From NCBI GenBank assembly GCA_902797305.1, contig CADBSK010000063.1, positions 1 through 35,067 of the forward strand: a DNA stretch of 35,067 bases, read 5' to 3'. The DNA is from an uncultured Spirochaetaceae bacterium. Its GTDB lineage: Bacteria; Spirochaetota; Spirochaetia; Treponematales; Treponemataceae. The position numbers and the translations under genes were made by a program. Every line of letters begins with the position of its first letter. The first letter of the stretch is position 1. Below the pieces are notes generated by a model, which worked only from the letters and a program-made list of their open reading frames with translations, was not told the origin of the DNA and did no database searches. This document shows positions 24,656 through 33,412 of this stretch, piece after piece.

Positions 24656-25306
24656 TTATAAAAGTTCTCTTATCTCTTTTAAACTTGGAAGTACCTTGTA
24701 ACATAAAGAGATAAGTTCATTATCAGGCTGGATTTTATCTGGAATCATAATCGGATAAAGTCCAGCACTTTGAGCACTTTTTATACCGTTTGGGCTGTCT
24801 TCTATTGCAATGCAGTCTTGAGGTCTTACGTTAATTGATTCGCATGCTTTAATGTAGATATCTGGATATGGTTTTGAATGTTCTACCATATCTCCTGTTG
24901 TAATTGTCTGAAAATAGTCAATAATTCCACATGCTTTTAACTGTCGCCTTACCTTAAACTCTCTGGTAGAAGAAGCCAGGGCTAAAGTATATTTTGATTT
25001 GAGATACTCTAGGGTTTCTTTTACATATGGCATGAGAGGAATCCCTTCTGAAAATTCAATCTTTTCAAATAATGAAGAACAATAATCCAGAAAATCATAG
25101 CCATCAAAATCCTTACCGTAGTGTTCTTTTAAAATGGCAACTGTATCTGCACGATTTGCTCCCATGCAAAGTGCGTTTACTTTCTTTATATCAGGAAGAT
25201 TTCTTTCTTGGGCGGCAATTTCCCAGGTACGCCAGCTAATTGTTTCGGAGTCTAATAAAACTCCATCCATATCAAAAATTACAGCTTTTATTTGAGTAAG
25301 TTCCAT
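24656..25306 (-). CDS. HAD-superfamily phosphatase/phosphomutase (beta-PGM-like)
   Basis: This is a HAD subfamily IA protein of 217 residues. Motif I DMDGVLLDSE (nucleophile and acid aspartates), motif II LASST, motif III lysine in HSKPYPDIY and motif IV IEDSPNG are all present, with a helical cap domain after motif I. The beta-phosphoglucomutase and sugar-phosphate phosphatase groups share this layout. Next to maltodextrin genes, a role on glucose 1-phosphate or another hexose phosphate is attractive but unproven. A longer frame to 25363 exists, but MELTQIK at 25306 matches the family start and a TATAAT -10 box (25318-25313) lies 6 bases upstream of it, implying a leaderless mRNA. The stop abuts the amylase stop on the other strand. 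Confidence 0.85.
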   Translation of the reverse strand: MELTQIKAVIFDMDGVLLDSETISWRTWEIAAQERNLPDIKKVNALCMGANRADTVAILKEHYGKDFDGYDFLDYCSSLFEKIEFSEGIPLMPYVKETLEYLKSKYTLALASSTREFKVRRQLKACGIIDYFQTITTGDMVEHSKPYPDIYIKACESINVRPQDCIAIEDSPNGIKSAQSAGLYPIMIPDKIQPDNELISLCYKVLPSLKEIRELL

Positions 25307-25312
25307 ATTTAT

Positions 25313-25320
25313 ATTATATT
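25313..25320. promoter_or_regulatory. Overlapping divergent -10 boxes (HAD and HD genes)
   Basis: TATAAT on the minus strand (25318-25313) and TATATT on the plus strand (25315-25320) overlap in the 36-base gap between the divergent HAD and HD genes. -35 boxes are poor (minus TTCAAC at 25341-25336). Both genes can hardly be transcribed at the same moment. Confidence 0.35.
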
Positions 25321-25342
25321 GTTTTATGGATAAAGGTTGAAT

Positions 25343-26050
25343 ATGGACGAACAGAAAAAACAAGAATTGTATACACAGATTGATGATTTGATTGAGATTT
25401 ATGATTTACATAATCCAATTTCTCTAGATAAAAAATTTAATCTGGAAAATGTAAAAAATACATTTTTAGAAATGTGTGATTATATAATCCAGAATAAAGA
25501 AGAGTGTTTTGCATTAAAAACATGGATGGATGAGCATGCCTTCTGGTCTTCGCCGGCTAGTACAAGGTTTCATGGAAATTTTGAAAGTGGATTATGTGTT
25601 CATTCCCTGGTAGTTACGATACAGGCGTTGCGATTTGCCAAAGCAATAGTAGAAAACTTTGAAAAATCTCCAATGGCTTCTAAATTTGAAATGACTGCTG
25701 AAGATATTTTTGTTGCAGGCTTAACACATGACTTTTGTAAAGCCGGCACTTATAATATTGAGTTTAGAAATATTAAAGATATTATGGGCAACTGGATTAA
25801 AAAGCCGTATTACAAAACAAGAGAAGATTCTCGAAATTTGGGACATGGAAATGAATCTGTTTTACTGCTGCTTGAATCAATGCCAAGTTTTATCAAGAGA
25901 CGAAATGTCCTTGAAGCTATAAGCCGACATATGGGATTTAGCGATATAACTGATACAGAAATGATGAATTATTCAAACTTTTTGCAAAATCCACTTGTGC
26001 TTTTAATTCAGCTTGCAGATCAGAGTGCGGCTGCATGGTGGGATTGCTAG
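25343..26050 (+). CDS. HD-domain hydrolase, substrate unknown
   Basis: This 235-residue protein has an HD-superfamily metal-binding layout: His87 (CVHS), His129-Asp130 (THDFCKAG), His168 (GHGN), His196 (SRHMGF) and Asp226 (LADQSA). It could be a phosphohydrolase acting on nucleotides or nucleic acid ends; the sequence does not tell which. A TTG at 25337 is in frame but overlaps the spacer of the ribosome site AAAGG (25332-25336), so ATG 25343 with a 6-base spacing is the start. The gene is divergent from the HAD gene and 57 bases ahead of the elongation factor G gene on the same strand. The protein ends in an unusual AAAWWDC. Confidence 0.78.
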   Translation: MDEQKKQELYTQIDDLIEIYDLHNPISLDKKFNLENVKNTFLEMCDYIIQNKEECFALKTWMDEHAFWSSPASTRFHGNFESGLCVHSLVVTIQALRFAKAIVENFEKSPMASKFEMTAEDIFVAGLTHDFCKAGTYNIEFRNIKDIMGNWIKKPYYKTREDSRNLGHGNESVLLLLESMPSFIKRRNVLEAISRHMGFSDITDTEMMNYSNFLQNPLVLLIQLADQSAAAWWDC

Positions 26051-26107
26051 TCAACGCCTATTTCATTAAAATGTTCTAGTAAATTTTGAGTAAATGAGGA
26101 AATAAAA

Positions 26108-28162
26108 ATGCCAACCGACCTAAAAAAAATGCGTAATATCGGAATTATGGCTCATATTGATGCCGGTAAAACAACTACAACAGAAAGAATTTTGTTTTAT
26201 ACTGGTAAGATTCACAAAATTGGCGAAATAGACGACGGTCAGGCAACTATGGACTGGATGCAGCAGGAACAGGAGCGTGGAATTACAATTTGTTCTGCCG
26301 CAACAACAACTACATGGAAAGGTCATCAGATTAATATTATTGATACACCAGGCCATGTTGACTTTACAGCAGAAGTTGAACGTTCTTTAAGAGTACTGGA
26401 TGGTGCCGTTGCGGTAATATGTGCGGTTGGAGGAGTTCAGCCTCAGACAGAAACTGTATGGAAACAGGCAGATACATTCAATGTACCTCGTATGGTTTAC
26501 ATAAATAAAATGGACCGCGTTGGTGCTGATTTTTTTGCAGCAATAGAAAGTATTAAGTCAAAGTTTGGTGTTGAATGTGTAGCTTTACAGTTGCCAATAG
26601 GTCAGGGACAGGATTTTGAGGGGTCAATCGATCTCTTAAAAATGAAAGAACTCAGATTTGAAGGTGACGAAGGCGAAAAGGTAGTAGAAAGCGATATTGA
26701 TTCTTCAAGACTTGAGCTCGCAAACGAATGGCGGGAAAAGATGATTGATCAGATTGCCAGTACAGATGATGAACTGGCAGAGATTTATCTTGAAGGTGGA
26801 GAGATTTCTATTGACCAGTTAAAAAAAGCTATTAGAAAGGCAACTATCCAACGACAGATTGTTCCTGTTATCTGTGGATCAAGTAAGAAAAATACTGGTG
26901 TTCAGCCTTTAATTGATGCTGTAATTGATTATCTTCCTTGTCCAACTGATATTCCTCCTGCAAAAGGTATTCATGTTAAAAAAGACAAAGAAGAAGAGGT
27001 GCTTGTACCTTGTGACTCTTCTAAGCAGGCATTAGGACTTGTATTTAAAATTCAGTATGACAAAGAAATGGGCTCTCTATGTTATGTCCGAATGTACTCA
27101 GGTAAAATTGCTAGCGGAACTCAGATTCTAAATATTAACAAGAAGAAACGCGAACGTGTTAATAGAATTTTACGAATGCATGCAGATAAAAGCGAACCTG
27201 TTAATTCAATTGAAGCAGGAGATATTGCTGTATTTGTTGGCTTAAAGCTTGCTCAGACTGGAGATACAATTGGAAGCGAAGGATATCCTGTTCTTCTTGA
27301 AGAGCCGGTTTTCCCTCAGCCTGTTATTTCGGTTTCTCTTGAGCCGGAGAGTATGAGCGAAAGAGATAAGATGAATGAAACTCTCGAAATTCTTTCTAAA
27401 GAAGATCCGACATTCACTTATCACGAAGATTCTGAAACCGGACAGTTGATTATTAGCGGTATGGGTGAACTTCATCTTGATGTTCTTGTTACAAGAATGA
27501 AGGACGACTTTAAGGTTCAGTGTAGAGTAGGTGCTCCTCAGGTAACTTATCGTGAAGCTGTAACTTCTGAAGCAGAAGTAACTGAAGAATTTGAAAAGAC
27601 TCTTGCCGGAAAAGATACTAAAGCAGGTCTTACAATTAAAGTTAGTGCCCGCGAAACTGGAGAAGGAAATTCTTACGCATGTACAGTACGTAATCAGGAA
27701 ATTCCTCAGGAAATTTACGAAGCAATTGAAAGCAGCTTAAAGTCATGTCTTTCATCTGGAATTAATTATGGTTATCCATGTACTGATACTGCTGTAACAG
27801 TAACAGGAATTGACTATGATGAATTAACTGCTACAACTTTTGCATTTGAAGCATGTGCAGCTCAGGCTTTTGATAAAGCTTGTAACAAGGCTGCTCCTCA
27901 ACTTCTTGAACCTGTAATGAACGTAGATATTTCTTGTCCAAAAGAATATGTTGGCGAAGCAATGAGCCAGATGACTCAGCGTGGTGGAATTATTATGGGT
28001 CAGGACTCTAAGTCAAATGAAGAATTGATTCATGCACAGGCTCCTATGGCTAAGATGTTTGGATTTACAACAAATCTGCGCTCTGCAACAAAGGGTATGG
28101 CAAGTTTCAGTCTGGAATTCAGTCACTTTCAGGTTAAGGTTGGCGGTTTAAATAATTTATAA
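26108..28162 (+). CDS. fusA: Translation elongation factor G
   Basis: EF-G is the GTPase that moves tRNAs and mRNA through the ribosome and, with RRF, helps recycle it. The 684-residue protein has the G-domain motifs AHIDAGKT (15-22), DTPGH and NKMD. Domain II follows, then domain III (SVSLEPES), domain IV and domain V ([18 protein letters not shown]). Spirochetes often have two EF-G paralogues split between translocation and recycling; I cannot tell which this is without comparison, so the gene symbol is tentative. The ribosome site GAGGA is spaced 7 bases from the ATG. The HD gene upstream is close enough for co-transcription. Confidence 0.92.
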   Translation: MPTDLKKMRNIGIMAHIDAGKTTTTERILFYTGKIHKIGEIDDGQATMDWMQQEQERGITICSAATTTTWKGHQINIIDTPGHVDFTAEVERSLRVLDGAVAVICAVGGVQPQTETVWKQADTFNVPRMVYINKMDRVGADFFAAIESIKSKFGVECVALQLPIGQGQDFEGSIDLLKMKELRFEGDEGEKVVESDIDSSRLELANEWREKMIDQIASTDDELAEIYLEGGEISIDQLKKAIRKATIQRQIVPVICGSSKKNTGVQPLIDAVIDYLPCPTDIPPAKGIHVKKDKEEEVLVPCDSSKQALGLVFKIQYDKEMGSLCYVRMYSGKIASGTQILNINKKKRERVNRILRMHADKSEPVNSIEAGDIAVFVGLKLAQTGDTIGSEGYPVLLEEPVFPQPVISVSLEPESMSERDKMNETLEILSKEDPTFTYHEDSETGQLIISGMGELHLDVLVTRMKDDFKVQCRVGAPQVTYREAVTSEAEVTEEFEKTLAGKDTKAGLTIKVSARETGEGNSYACTVRNQEIPQEIYEAIESSLKSCLSSGINYGYPCTDTAVTVTGIDYDELTATTFAFEACAAQAFDKACNKAAPQLLEPVMNVDISCPKEYVGEAMSQMTQRGGIIMGQDSKSNEELIHAQAPMAKMFGFTTNLRSATKGMASFSLEFSHFQVKVGGLNNL

Positions 28163-28192
28163 AATATTCTTGTGATTTATGAATATTCATTA

Positions 28193-28221
28193 TTGACACT
28201 TTTTTTAATTTAATGTATATT
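28193..28221 (+). promoter_or_regulatory. Promoter of tRNA-Leu
   Basis: A consensus TTGACA (28193-28198), 17 bases, then TATATT (28216-28221). The predicted start (about 28228) is 5 bases before the mature tRNA. Confidence 0.8.
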
Positions 28222-28232
28222 TTCTATCACAT

Positions 28233-28315
28233 GCGGCGATGTTGGAACTGGTAGACAAGCAAGGTTGAGGTCCTTGTGTTGATAAGACGTGCAGGTTCAA
28301 GTCCTGTTCGCCGCA
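28233..28315 (+). tRNA. tRNA-Leu (anticodon GAG)
   Basis: An 83-base class II tRNA. The acceptor stem is GCGGCGA (28233-28239) with TCGCCGC (28308-28314) and discriminator A. The anticodon stem CAAGG/CCTTG encloses loop TTGAGGT, giving anticodon GAG, which reads CUU and CUC leucine codons. A long variable arm and T-arm GCAGG-TTCAAGT-CCTGT follow. CCA is not encoded. It has its own promoter and terminator. Confidence 0.96.
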
Positions 28316-28320
28316 AGGTC

Positions 28321-28356
28321 AAGGAGTTGTCCTAAAGAGGGCAACTCTTTTTTTTT
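28321..28356 (+). terminator. Terminator of tRNA-Leu
   Basis: GAGTTGTCC (28324-28332) pairs with GGGCAACTC (28339-28347) with one G-U pair. It is extended by A-T pairs and followed by about nine T. Confidence 0.93.
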
Positions 28357-28408
28357 GCCTTTTTATTTTTCTATGGAAATTATATAAATTTAGAGGTAAT
28401 CTAAAAAT

Positions 28409-30226
28409 ATGGATAAAAATCGATTCCTGCTTATTTTACTTGGAACTTTGAGTTTAATGGGATGCAAAAAAATCCCAGAGATGACCCTTGCCGAAATAGA
28501 AGAATTAACAAATTCGAATAATAATAAAATCATTGAAAAAACTGTTTCTAAACCATGGAACGGCCAGAAGTTTAAGCCTGGAAAAATAGGCGGGGTTTGG
28601 CAGGATACAATTCTTTCTGATCCTAAAACCTTTAATCAGTTGATTGCCGAGAGAGATGGTTCAAGTAGTGCAATTATCGGAGAAACTCTGGATTATCTTG
28701 TAGATTACGATCCTTCTTCCAGAGAGTGGAAAAGCCATCTGGCTTCTTTTAAAATAGAAACTGATGTTAAAGCAGACAAATTAGTAGTTCATTATACAAT
28801 TAGAGATGATGCCTACTGGACCTGGTTAAATAAATCAGAAAAAATTCCTGTTACCAGTGATGATTTTGTTTTCTGGTATAACGAAATTGCCGGGGACAGT
28901 CAGTTTGGTTCCAGTGGATACGGACAGCAGTGGTGTACTATGGGGGATGGGAGTCAAGTACATATTGATTGTGTAAAAATTGATGACAAAAATTTTGATT
29001 TTATTTTTCCAAGAATTATTGCAGATCCATTGCTTGCAACGAATATGAGTTTATGTCCAAGTTTTATATTCCGGCCTGCAAAAGAAAAAGGCGGAGTAGA
29101 GGGGGTAAAGAATCTGTATTCGGCAGACTGTGATGTTCGTTCTATTCCTAGTTGCGGTAAATGGTATATTTCAGAGTATTCGCCGGCGCAAAGACTTGTT
29201 TTTACACGAAATCCTTATTATTGGGAAAAAGATGAAAACGGTGTTTCAATTCCGTATTATGAGACAAAAATCTGTCAGATTGTAGGGGATATGAATACAG
29301 ACTATCTGCTTTTTAGACAGGGGAAAACTGAGACTTTTACTCCAAGACCAGAAGAATTAAATGACATTGTTGAAAACCAGAAAGATGATTACACAGTTTT
29401 TAATTCCGAAGGGTCGATGGGTGCTCAATTATGGAGTTTTAATCAAAATCCTCAAAATAAAGATTCTTTGTATTACAGATGGTTTACAAACAAAAAGTTT
29501 AGACAGGCGATGAGTTGTTTGCTTAACAGGGATAGAATTATTGATCAGACATTCAGAGGGCTTGCAGAACCAAAATATAATTTTTTCCCTGAAGTAAACC
29601 CGTATTACAATCCTGCTATTACGCTTTCTTATAGATTTGATCCTGATAGAGCGATTAAATTGTTGAATGATATTGGTTTTTATCGCGACAGTCAGGGAGT
29701 TATGCGTGATAATTCTGGAAATAAAGTAGAATTTGATTTGAGTATTGCTTCTTCTAATACAGTTACAAATGATATGGCATTGATTATAAGCGATGAATGC
29801 TCAAAGGTTGGTATTAGAGTAAATATTAGGCAGATTGATTTTCAAAAACTTATAGAGATGTTAACTGCTACGTACGACTGGCAAAGTGTAATTATCGGCT
29901 TAGGGTCGAACATGTTTCCAAGTCAGGGAAGTAATGTCTGGCCTAGTGGTGGTAATCTTCATCTATGGTATCCGATGCAAAAAAGTCCGGCAACGGATTG
30001 GGAAGCAAGAATAGATTATCTTTACAATGAAGGATGTTATACAAACGATAAAGAGGCTGCTTTTAAGATTTGGGACGAATATCAGCGTATTATCCTCGAA
30101 CAGTGTCCTATAATTTATCTTACAAGAAGTAAAAACTTTTTTGCCATTAGAAATAAATGGAATTTAGATAATGTTTATTTTGATAACCGTATTGGCGCTC
30201 AGCTGGACTGGGTGTATTTAAAATAA
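28409..30226 (+). CDS. oppA: Oligopeptide-binding lipoprotein (SBP family 5)
   Basis: This is the solute-binding protein of a peptide importer, 605 residues. It is a lipoprotein: hydrophobic start then LSLMGC with Cys19. Family 5 features include DPKTFNQLIAERDGSS near the N-terminus, the DDAYWTW and TSDDFVFWYNEI stretch, GKWYISEYSPAQRLVFTRNPYYW, and RWFTNKKFRQAMSCLLNRDRII. Peptide specificity is not readable from sequence; nickel or sugar ligands are possible in this family. The AGAGG ribosome site is well placed. It heads the opp operon, just after the tRNA terminator; an AT-rich TATAAA (28383-28388) may be its -10 box. Confidence 0.88.
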   Translation: MDKNRFLLILLGTLSLMGCKKIPEMTLAEIEELTNSNNNKIIEKTVSKPWNGQKFKPGKIGGVWQDTILSDPKTFNQLIAERDGSSSAIIGETLDYLVDYDPSSREWKSHLASFKIETDVKADKLVVHYTIRDDAYWTWLNKSEKIPVTSDDFVFWYNEIAGDSQFGSSGYGQQWCTMGDGSQVHIDCVKIDDKNFDFIFPRIIADPLLATNMSLCPSFIFRPAKEKGGVEGVKNLYSADCDVRSIPSCGKWYISEYSPAQRLVFTRNPYYWEKDENGVSIPYYETKICQIVGDMNTDYLLFRQGKTETFTPRPEELNDIVENQKDDYTVFNSEGSMGAQLWSFNQNPQNKDSLYYRWFTNKKFRQAMSCLLNRDRIIDQTFRGLAEPKYNFFPEVNPYYNPAITLSYRFDPDRAIKLLNDIGFYRDSQGVMRDNSGNKVEFDLSIASSNTVTNDMALIISDECSKVGIRVNIRQIDFQKLIEMLTATYDWQSVIIGLGSNMFPSQGSNVWPSGGNLHLWYPMQKSPATDWEARIDYLYNEGCYTNDKEAAFKIWDEYQRIILEQCPIIYLTRSKNFFAIRNKWNLDNVYFDNRIGAQLDWVYLK

Positions 30227-30237
30227 GGTGGAAAGAA

Positions 30238-31353
30238 TTGTCTGTAAAAGAACTGCTTAATAGAACAAAATATGTAATAAGGTACCCATGGAATATCTTT
30301 AAGAAAAAAGCCCCTCTGATTTCTTATATTACCGGACGACTGGTAACAATGCTTTTTCTGCTATTCTTTTTAGGCTTTGCTCTCTTTGGTTTAATGGAAC
30401 TTGCTCCCGGCGATATTGTAGATCAGATGATGACCCAGCAGTTGATGAGTTCTATGGATGGTGGAAAAAACTCAGGCTCAAGTATAAATAATTCTTTAGG
30501 AGAAAAATCTTTTTCTGAAGAACAAATGACTCAATTAAGACAGGAATTTGGTCTTGATAAACCTTTTTATATTCAATATTTAAAATGGCTAAACAGAGTT
30601 CTTGTTCATCATGATTTGGGAACTTCGCTGATTAGTCGTGCTCCAGTTAGTTTTTTACTTATGTCGAGAATCTGGAACTCCGTACTGTTGAACTTGATTT
30701 CTCTTGTTTTTATTACACTCTTTTCTTTTATTCTTGGAGTATATTTTTCAAGTAAAGCAGGAACAAAACTGGATATTGGTGTAACTTTTTTTGCTTTGTT
30801 TTTTCATGCTTTTCCAGGGTTATTGCTTTTAATTTTATTACAGTTAGGAGCCAGCGTAACGGGAGCTTTTCCCGTAACAGCCTATCCTGATTTTCCATTT
30901 AGCCAGGCTCCGGTAAAGTTTACTTTTAGTTATCTTCATCATATTTTTCTTCCATTATTTGCCTCTTTTTTAGGCGGTGTAGGTGGAACTTTAAGAATGA
31001 TTCGTTCAACAATGCTTGATCAGATGGGATTACCTTACATTTTTGCTTTGAGAGCCAGAGGTATCAGCGAAAAGAGGGTTTACTTAAATCATGCTTTTAG
31101 AAATACATTAAATCCATACATAACAGGAAGTGCAAATCTTCTTGCAAGTTTGTTCAGCGGTTCATTAGTTTTAGAAATTATTTTTGCTTATCCGGGAATC
31201 GGCCGTCTTATGTATGAAGCGGTCTTACAGCAGGATATTAATCTGGTACTTGCCAACAGTATGTTTACAAGTGCTCTTGTTTTAGTTGGCATGGTAATAA
31301 GCGATATACTTCTTGCCTTTGTAGATCCGAGAATTCGCTATGGTAAGGAATAA
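30238..31353 (+). CDS. oppB: Oligopeptide ABC permease, OppB type
   Basis: This is the first permease subunit of the peptide importer, 371 residues. The first membrane helix (about 28-52) is followed by ELAPGDIVDQMM and an extracytoplasmic loop with FGLDKPFYIQYLKWLNRV, typical of OppB/DppB. Five more helices and the EAA-like loop ALRARGISEKRVYLNHAFRN follow. The loop has a Gly/Ser/Asn-rich insertion (about residues 75-92). TTG is used as start, supported by AAGGTGG a few bases upstream and by the lack of a closer ATG. The gene follows oppA after 11 bases and the next gene begins 10 bases after its stop. Confidence 0.9.
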   Translation: MSVKELLNRTKYVIRYPWNIFKKKAPLISYITGRLVTMLFLLFFLGFALFGLMELAPGDIVDQMMTQQLMSSMDGGKNSGSSINNSLGEKSFSEEQMTQLRQEFGLDKPFYIQYLKWLNRVLVHHDLGTSLISRAPVSFLLMSRIWNSVLLNLISLVFITLFSFILGVYFSSKAGTKLDIGVTFFALFFHAFPGLLLLILLQLGASVTGAFPVTAYPDFPFSQAPVKFTFSYLHHIFLPLFASFLGGVGGTLRMIRSTMLDQMGLPYIFALRARGISEKRVYLNHAFRNTLNPYITGSANLLASLFSGSLVLEIIFAYPGIGRLMYEAVLQQDINLVLANSMFTSALVLVGMVISDILLAFVDPRIRYGKE

Positions 31354-31363
31354 CGGGGTTGGT

Positions 31364-33412
31364 ATGAAAAAGTTTTTTGATTTCTTAAAAACGAAAAAAA
31401 TTGCCTTGGCGTCTGTAATTATTCTTTTAATAATTTATTTTGTAATGATTTTTGCAGAATTTTTTGCCCCTTATCCAGCCACTCAAACTTTTGAAAAAAA
31501 CACATATCACCCTTCTAATGTTCAGTTAACGATAAGGGGATTAAAAGTTAGGGAGTTTAGACCAATTAACAAAACAACCTGGGAATATGTCAGAGTAAAA
31601 GATTCTGAATATATTCACGATTTTAAATGGTTTTGCAAAGGTTCTTCTTATAAAGTGCTTGGTTTTATTCCATGTTCGTTGCATTTATATGGTAGCGACA
31701 GTGACTATCCGGTTTACTTATTGGGTGCTGATAACCTGGGACGGGATTTATTCAGTAGAATTGTATACGGAAGTAGAATTTCTTTAACAATCGGATTTGT
31801 GGCAACTGCGATTTCTTTATTTCTTGCTGTTCTACTGGGAGGAATAAGCGGATATTTTGGAAGTACAACCGACTGGTTCATAATGCGGTTTGCAGAATTT
31901 TTTATGCTGATTCCAAGCTTATACTTTATTCTCTTTTTACGTTCTCTTTTGAATACTAAAATGGACAGTGGAACGAGCTATATGGTTATCACCTTGATTC
32001 TAGCTCTGGTTGGCTGGCCTGGAACTGCCCGCACAATAAGAGGAATGGTTCATTCGATAAAACGAGAAGAGTTTGTAACAGACGCTGAACTGGAAGGTGT
32101 ACCTGGTGTAGTTGTAATCATAAAGCACATTGTTCCTCAGATGGCCAGTCTTTTGATAGTTAGTACAGCACTTAGTGTTCCTGGTTTTATTATGAGCGAA
32201 ACAACTCTTTCTTACCTCGGACTTGGAATTAACGATCCTGCCGTAAGCTGGGGCTCTCTTATTAACCGTGATATTTCTACACTCTCTAATTTAAGAAGTT
32301 TTCCCTGGTTATTGTGGCCAGTTTTTATGCTTTTGCTTGTAACGCTTGCATTTAATTTTTTTGCTGATGCATTGCGAGATTATTATGATCCCTATGCTTC
32401 TGTTTTTAAGCGTAAGCGAAAGATTTTTAAGAATGAACAGAATAATCTTGAAAAACAAGATGAAATGCCGCTTTTGTCGGTTCAAAACCTCAAAGTTACT
32501 TTTACGATTTTAAGGGGTGCAAAGGCAACAAAAATTTATGGAGTTCGCGGTGTAAGTTTTGAAGTGCATTCCGGAGAAGTTTTAGGGCTCGTTGGAGAAT
32601 CAGGTAGTGGTAAATCAGTTTCCACTAGTGCAATTCCGGGCCTCTTTAGTGCCAATGCAGAAGTTTGTGGACATATTTATTACAAAGGTAAAGACTTGCT
32701 TTGCCTTACTCAGAATGAGCTGCGTAATTATCGCGGAAAGAAAATTGCAATAATTTTCCAGGAGCCAGGAAGATCATTTGACCCGTTACAGACAATCGGT
32801 TCAGTTTTTTATGAGACTCTTGCAAATTCTAATCCTCAAATTACCAAAGAAGAAGCACAGTTAAAAACGATTGAGTTACTAAATGATGTTGGATTACCAG
32901 ATCCTCAAAATCGTCTTAAAGCTTATCCTCATCAGTTTAGTGGGGGGCAGCTTCAGAGAATCGGAATTGCCTTAGCACTTGCCCAGGAACCTGAACTGAT
33001 TATTGCAGACGAACCGACTACTGCCCTTGATGTTACAATACAGGCTCAGATTGTTTCTCTTTTGTTAAGACTAAAAAAAGAAAGAAATCTTGCAATTATT
33101 TTTATAAGTCATAATATAAAACTGGTTGGACAGATAAGTGACAATATTGCGGTAATGTATGGCGGAAAAATTATGGAAATTGGCACTGCTCAACAGATAA
33201 TGAATGCTCCTGTTCATCCTTATACCAGGGCGCTTGTTGCAGCCCTTCCTGAATTTGGAAGTCACTATTTCAAAAGTGCAATGCTTACGATTCCTGGCAA
33301 GGTTTCTGACCCTGCAAATCCTCCCAAAGGATGTCCATTTGGCCCTCGTTGTGAATATTATAAAACTGAATGTTCGGATGAGAACAATAAATGTTATATG
33401 GTGGAAAAATGA
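31364..33412 (+). CDS. Fused oligopeptide permease-ATPase (OppC-OppD)
   Basis: A single open frame joins an OppC-type permease (about residues 1-345) to an OppD-type ATPase (about 370-682) through a charged linker rich in Lys, Asn and Glu (32405-32465). The permease part has LLGADNLGRDLFSRIVYGSR and a loosely conserved EAA loop (DAELEGVPG). The ATPase has Walker A GESGSGKS, Q-loop FQEPGRSFDPL, signature FSGGQLQRIGIALALA, Walker B LIIADEPTTALD and switch His in FISHN. The C-terminus carries the OppD/DppD four-cysteine motif (GCPFGPRC, then two more Cys), suited to an iron-sulfur cluster. An ATG at 31340 is in frame but overlaps oppB; ATG 31364 has a GGGG site upstream. No oppF follows, so the ATPase may work as a homodimer. 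Confidence 0.87.
   Translation: MKKFFDFLKTKKIALASVIILLIIYFVMIFAEFFAPYPATQTFEKNTYHPSNVQLTIRGLKVREFRPINKTTWEYVRVKDSEYIHDFKWFCKGSSYKVLGFIPCSLHLYGSDSDYPVYLLGADNLGRDLFSRIVYGSRISLTIGFVATAISLFLAVLLGGISGYFGSTTDWFIMRFAEFFMLIPSLYFILFLRSLLNTKMDSGTSYMVITLILALVGWPGTARTIRGMVHSIKREEFVTDAELEGVPGVVVIIKHIVPQMASLLIVSTALSVPGFIMSETTLSYLGLGINDPAVSWGSLINRDISTLSNLRSFPWLLWPVFMLLLVTLAFNFFADALRDYYDPYASVFKRKRKIFKNEQNNLEKQDEMPLLSVQNLKVTFTILRGAKATKIYGVRGVSFEVHSGEVLGLVGESGSGKSVSTSAIPGLFSANAEVCGHIYYKGKDLLCLTQNELRNYRGKKIAIIFQEPGRSFDPLQTIGSVFYETLANSNPQITKEEAQLKTIELLNDVGLPDPQNRLKAYPHQFSGGQLQRIGIALALAQEPELIIADEPTTALDVTIQAQIVSLLLRLKKERNLAIIFISHNIKLVGQISDNIAVMYGGKIMEIGTAQQIMNAPVHPYTRALVAALPEFGSHYFKSAMLTIPGKVSDPANPPKGCPFGPRCEYYKTECSDENNKCYMVEK

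Noticed and set aside
28163..28189. AT-only inverted repeat (AATATTC...GAATATT) after fusA as a terminator
   Set aside because: The stem is weak with an 11-base loop and no T run follows; TGAATATTCA is short enough to arise by chance in AT-rich DNA.
32450..32480. Internal start making a separate OppD
   Set aside because: An in-frame ATG (32465) exists but no ribosome site precedes it and the frame is continuous with the permease, so a fusion is the simpler reading.
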